From NCBI GenBank assembly GCA_001771235.1, contig METF01000262.1:8144-15295 (forward strand): a stretch of 7,152 nt of DNA. Direction: 5' to 3'. Numbering within the stretch: position 1 is the first letter of the stretch; each line of letters begins with the position of its first letter. Positions 6,738-7,152 of this stretch are shown piece by piece. The stretch is from Candidatus Zhuqueibacterota bacterium RBG_16_48_16. Its GTDB lineage: Bacteria; Zhuqueibacterota; Zhuqueibacteria; Residuimicrobiales; Sediminimicrobiaceae. The position numbers and the translations under genes are program-made. Under the pieces are notes generated by a model. That model did not search any database. It saw only the letters and a program-made list of their open reading frames with translations, and was not told the origin of the DNA.

Positions 6738-6871
6738 TGTCATTCTCTTGAGAATCTTTGTATTTGTGTCATCGTACTCACCTTGTGGGCATTTTTTAGA
6801 ACGACCTCCCATATCAGTCCGCGTCTTTTTCAATTTGTGCACTCTTGACAAAGATTCTTAAAAGAATGACA
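6738..6871. repeat. Inverted-repeat pair with 24-bp arms, 134 bp end to end
   Basis: Positions 6738-6761 and 6848-6871 are reverse complements at 22 of 24 positions. In repeat orientation both begin TGTCATTCT and end AGAATCTTTGT, so they share the GTCATTCT...AGAATCT ends of the 6509-6665 copies but have a much shorter centre. Each arm is itself palindromic (ATTCTC-TT-GAGAAT in the left arm; the right arm reads ATTCTT-AA-AAGAAT on +). The 86 bases between the arms show no gene. No target-site duplication is visible. Confidence 0.65.
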
Positions 6872-6872
6872 T

Positions 6873-6890
6873 CCTCTTTTTAGTAAGAGG
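6873..6890. repeat. Small perfect hairpin CCTCTT-N6-AAGAGG
   Basis: A 6-bp perfect inverted repeat (6873-6878 and 6885-6890) with a 6-base loop, immediately after the right arm of the 6738-6871 pair. There is no T-run after it on either strand strong enough to call a terminator. It may be part of the repeat cluster or chance. Confidence 0.3.
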
Positions 6891-6892
6891 AA

Positions 6893-6920
6893 TTGATTGA
6901 TCAATATTCCACTTTAAACT
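6893..6920 (+). promoter_or_regulatory. Weak candidate promoter with embedded palindrome for the EamA gene
   Basis: TTGATT (6893-6898) and TAAACT (6915-6920) each match the sigma-70 consensus at 4 of 6 positions with a 16-bp spacer. The perfect palindrome ATTGATCAAT (6896-6905) overlaps the putative -35 and the spacer, where a repressor could act. The implied leader to the ATG at 7005 is about 80 bases. This is a weak call in AT-rich sequence. Confidence 0.2.
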
Positions 6921-7004
6921 TTTGATTTTTAAAATGTGATTTCCAACTTGGTTCTTGAGATGCTGCACAGATAGACACAGACACCCTTTGATGGGTCATA
7001 CTTT

Positions 7005-7152
7005 ATGGATTTTAAAGCGCAAAAACCCCTGGCAATCCCCATTTTGACCATCGGCCTGGTTGCGATTTCCTTTGCCTCTATTCTTATAAAACTATGCCAG
7101 GCGCCGTCTATCGTCATTGCCTTCTATCGCCTGGGAATAGCTTCGTCGTTGT
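7005..7152 (+). CDS. EamA/DMT-family permease, N-terminal fragment
   Basis: The reading frame is open from the ATG at 7005 to the window end (49 codons), so the gene is cut by the window edge and not by mutation. After a short charged N-terminus (MDFKAQ) comes a hydrophobic helix, IPILTIGLVAISFASILIKL, then APSIVIAFYRLGIASSL. This helix followed by a 'P..I.AFYR' segment is the usual beginning of ten-helix drug/metabolite transporters of the EamA family, inner-membrane exporters of metabolites or amino acids; the substrate cannot be told. An in-frame stop lies at 6972-6974 and no other ATG intervenes, which supports this start. The Shine-Dalgarno is weak (GATGGG, 6990-6995, 9 bases before the ATG). 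It is separated from rnz by the repeat-filled spacer and is probably its own transcription unit. Confidence 0.75.
   Translation, partial: MDFKAQKPLAIPILTIGLVAISFASILIKLCQAPSIVIAFYRLGIASSL

Larger units (their letters stand above)
6464..7004. other. Gene-free spacer filled with inverted repeats
   Basis: These 541 bases between rnz and the EamA gene hold no convincing gene on either strand. Short open frames at 6567-6851 (-) and 6654-6848 (+) mostly translate repeat DNA. What fills the region is palindromic: a nested element at 6509-6665, a second inverted pair at 6738-6871, a small hairpin at 6873-6890 and a 10-bp palindrome at 6896-6905. No classical intrinsic terminator (GC stem plus T-run) follows rnz; the first large structure, 6509-6665, may stop or stabilise the operon transcript. 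The last ~100 bases before 7005 should contain the transporter promoter. Confidence 0.75.

Noticed and set aside
6654..6848. 64-codon + open frame in the spacer
   Set aside because: It runs through the repeat arms, lacks a Shine-Dalgarno sequence and has no recognisable features.
6567..6851. 94-codon open frame on the - strand in the spacer
   Set aside because: Its C-terminal part (LSDPALRESEESR) is the translation of repeat copy B, a string commonly produced by this kind of palindromic repeat; the rest has no family resemblance.
6509..6871. CRISPR array
   Set aside because: The repeats are inverted, unequal in length and only four in number, without regularly spaced direct repeats or uniform spacers.
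6929..7117. 62-codon - strand frame overlapping the transporter start
   Set aside because: It is antisense to the EamA N-terminus, which has clear family character.

Overview
The window holds a compact four-gene operon on the + strand, followed by a repeat-rich spacer of about 540 bp and the first 49 codons of a membrane transporter gene. The genes have moderate GC and a Gram-negative-like metabolic gene set, and the spacers are AT-rich. The spacers carry palindromic repeats of the 'GTCATTCTGAG...GAAGAATCT' and 'GGCTAAAGCCTGAATTCC' kinds, which I associate from memory with uncultured FCB-type bacteria such as KSB1/Calditrichota-like lineages. That placement is a weak inference; nothing here fixes the taxonomy.

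Layout: 1-491 is a gene-free leader. It contains an 86-bp imperfect inverted repeat (73-158), a 7+7 bp operator-like inverted repeat (307-325) and a small hairpin (428-445) in the likely 5' leader of the operon. Then come glgP (492-3065, alpha-glucan phosphorylase of the DUF3417 type), a DhaL/FakA-DegV/FakB fusion (3065-4870), plsY (4883-5512, acyl-phosphate:glycerol-3-phosphate acyltransferase) and rnz (5525-6463, RNase Z). Junctions are a 1-nt overlap (TAATG), a 12-nt gap and a 12-nt gap, so one transcript is likely. Region 6464-7004 has no credible gene but carries two nested or paired inverted-repeat elements (6509-6665 and 6738-6871). An EamA-type permease starts at 7005 and runs off the window.

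How the genes fit: in Firmicutes, FakA (kinase) and FakB (fatty-acid carrier of the DegV family) turn a free fatty acid into acyl-phosphate, and PlsY transfers that acyl group to glycerol-3-phosphate as the first step of phospholipid synthesis. Here the kinase half and the carrier half are one polypeptide encoded directly before plsY. The pair therefore looks like a two-protein route from free fatty acid to lysophosphatidate. The phosphorylase supplies glucose-1-phosphate from glycogen or maltodextrin and is translationally coupled to the fusion. RNase Z, which matures tRNA 3' ends, looks like a housekeeping passenger.

The most notable points are the single-chain FakA-FakB architecture next to its predicted downstream enzyme, and the nested inverted repeats bracketing the operon. 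One repeat pair differs only at two mutually symmetric positions, as if pairing had been preserved.
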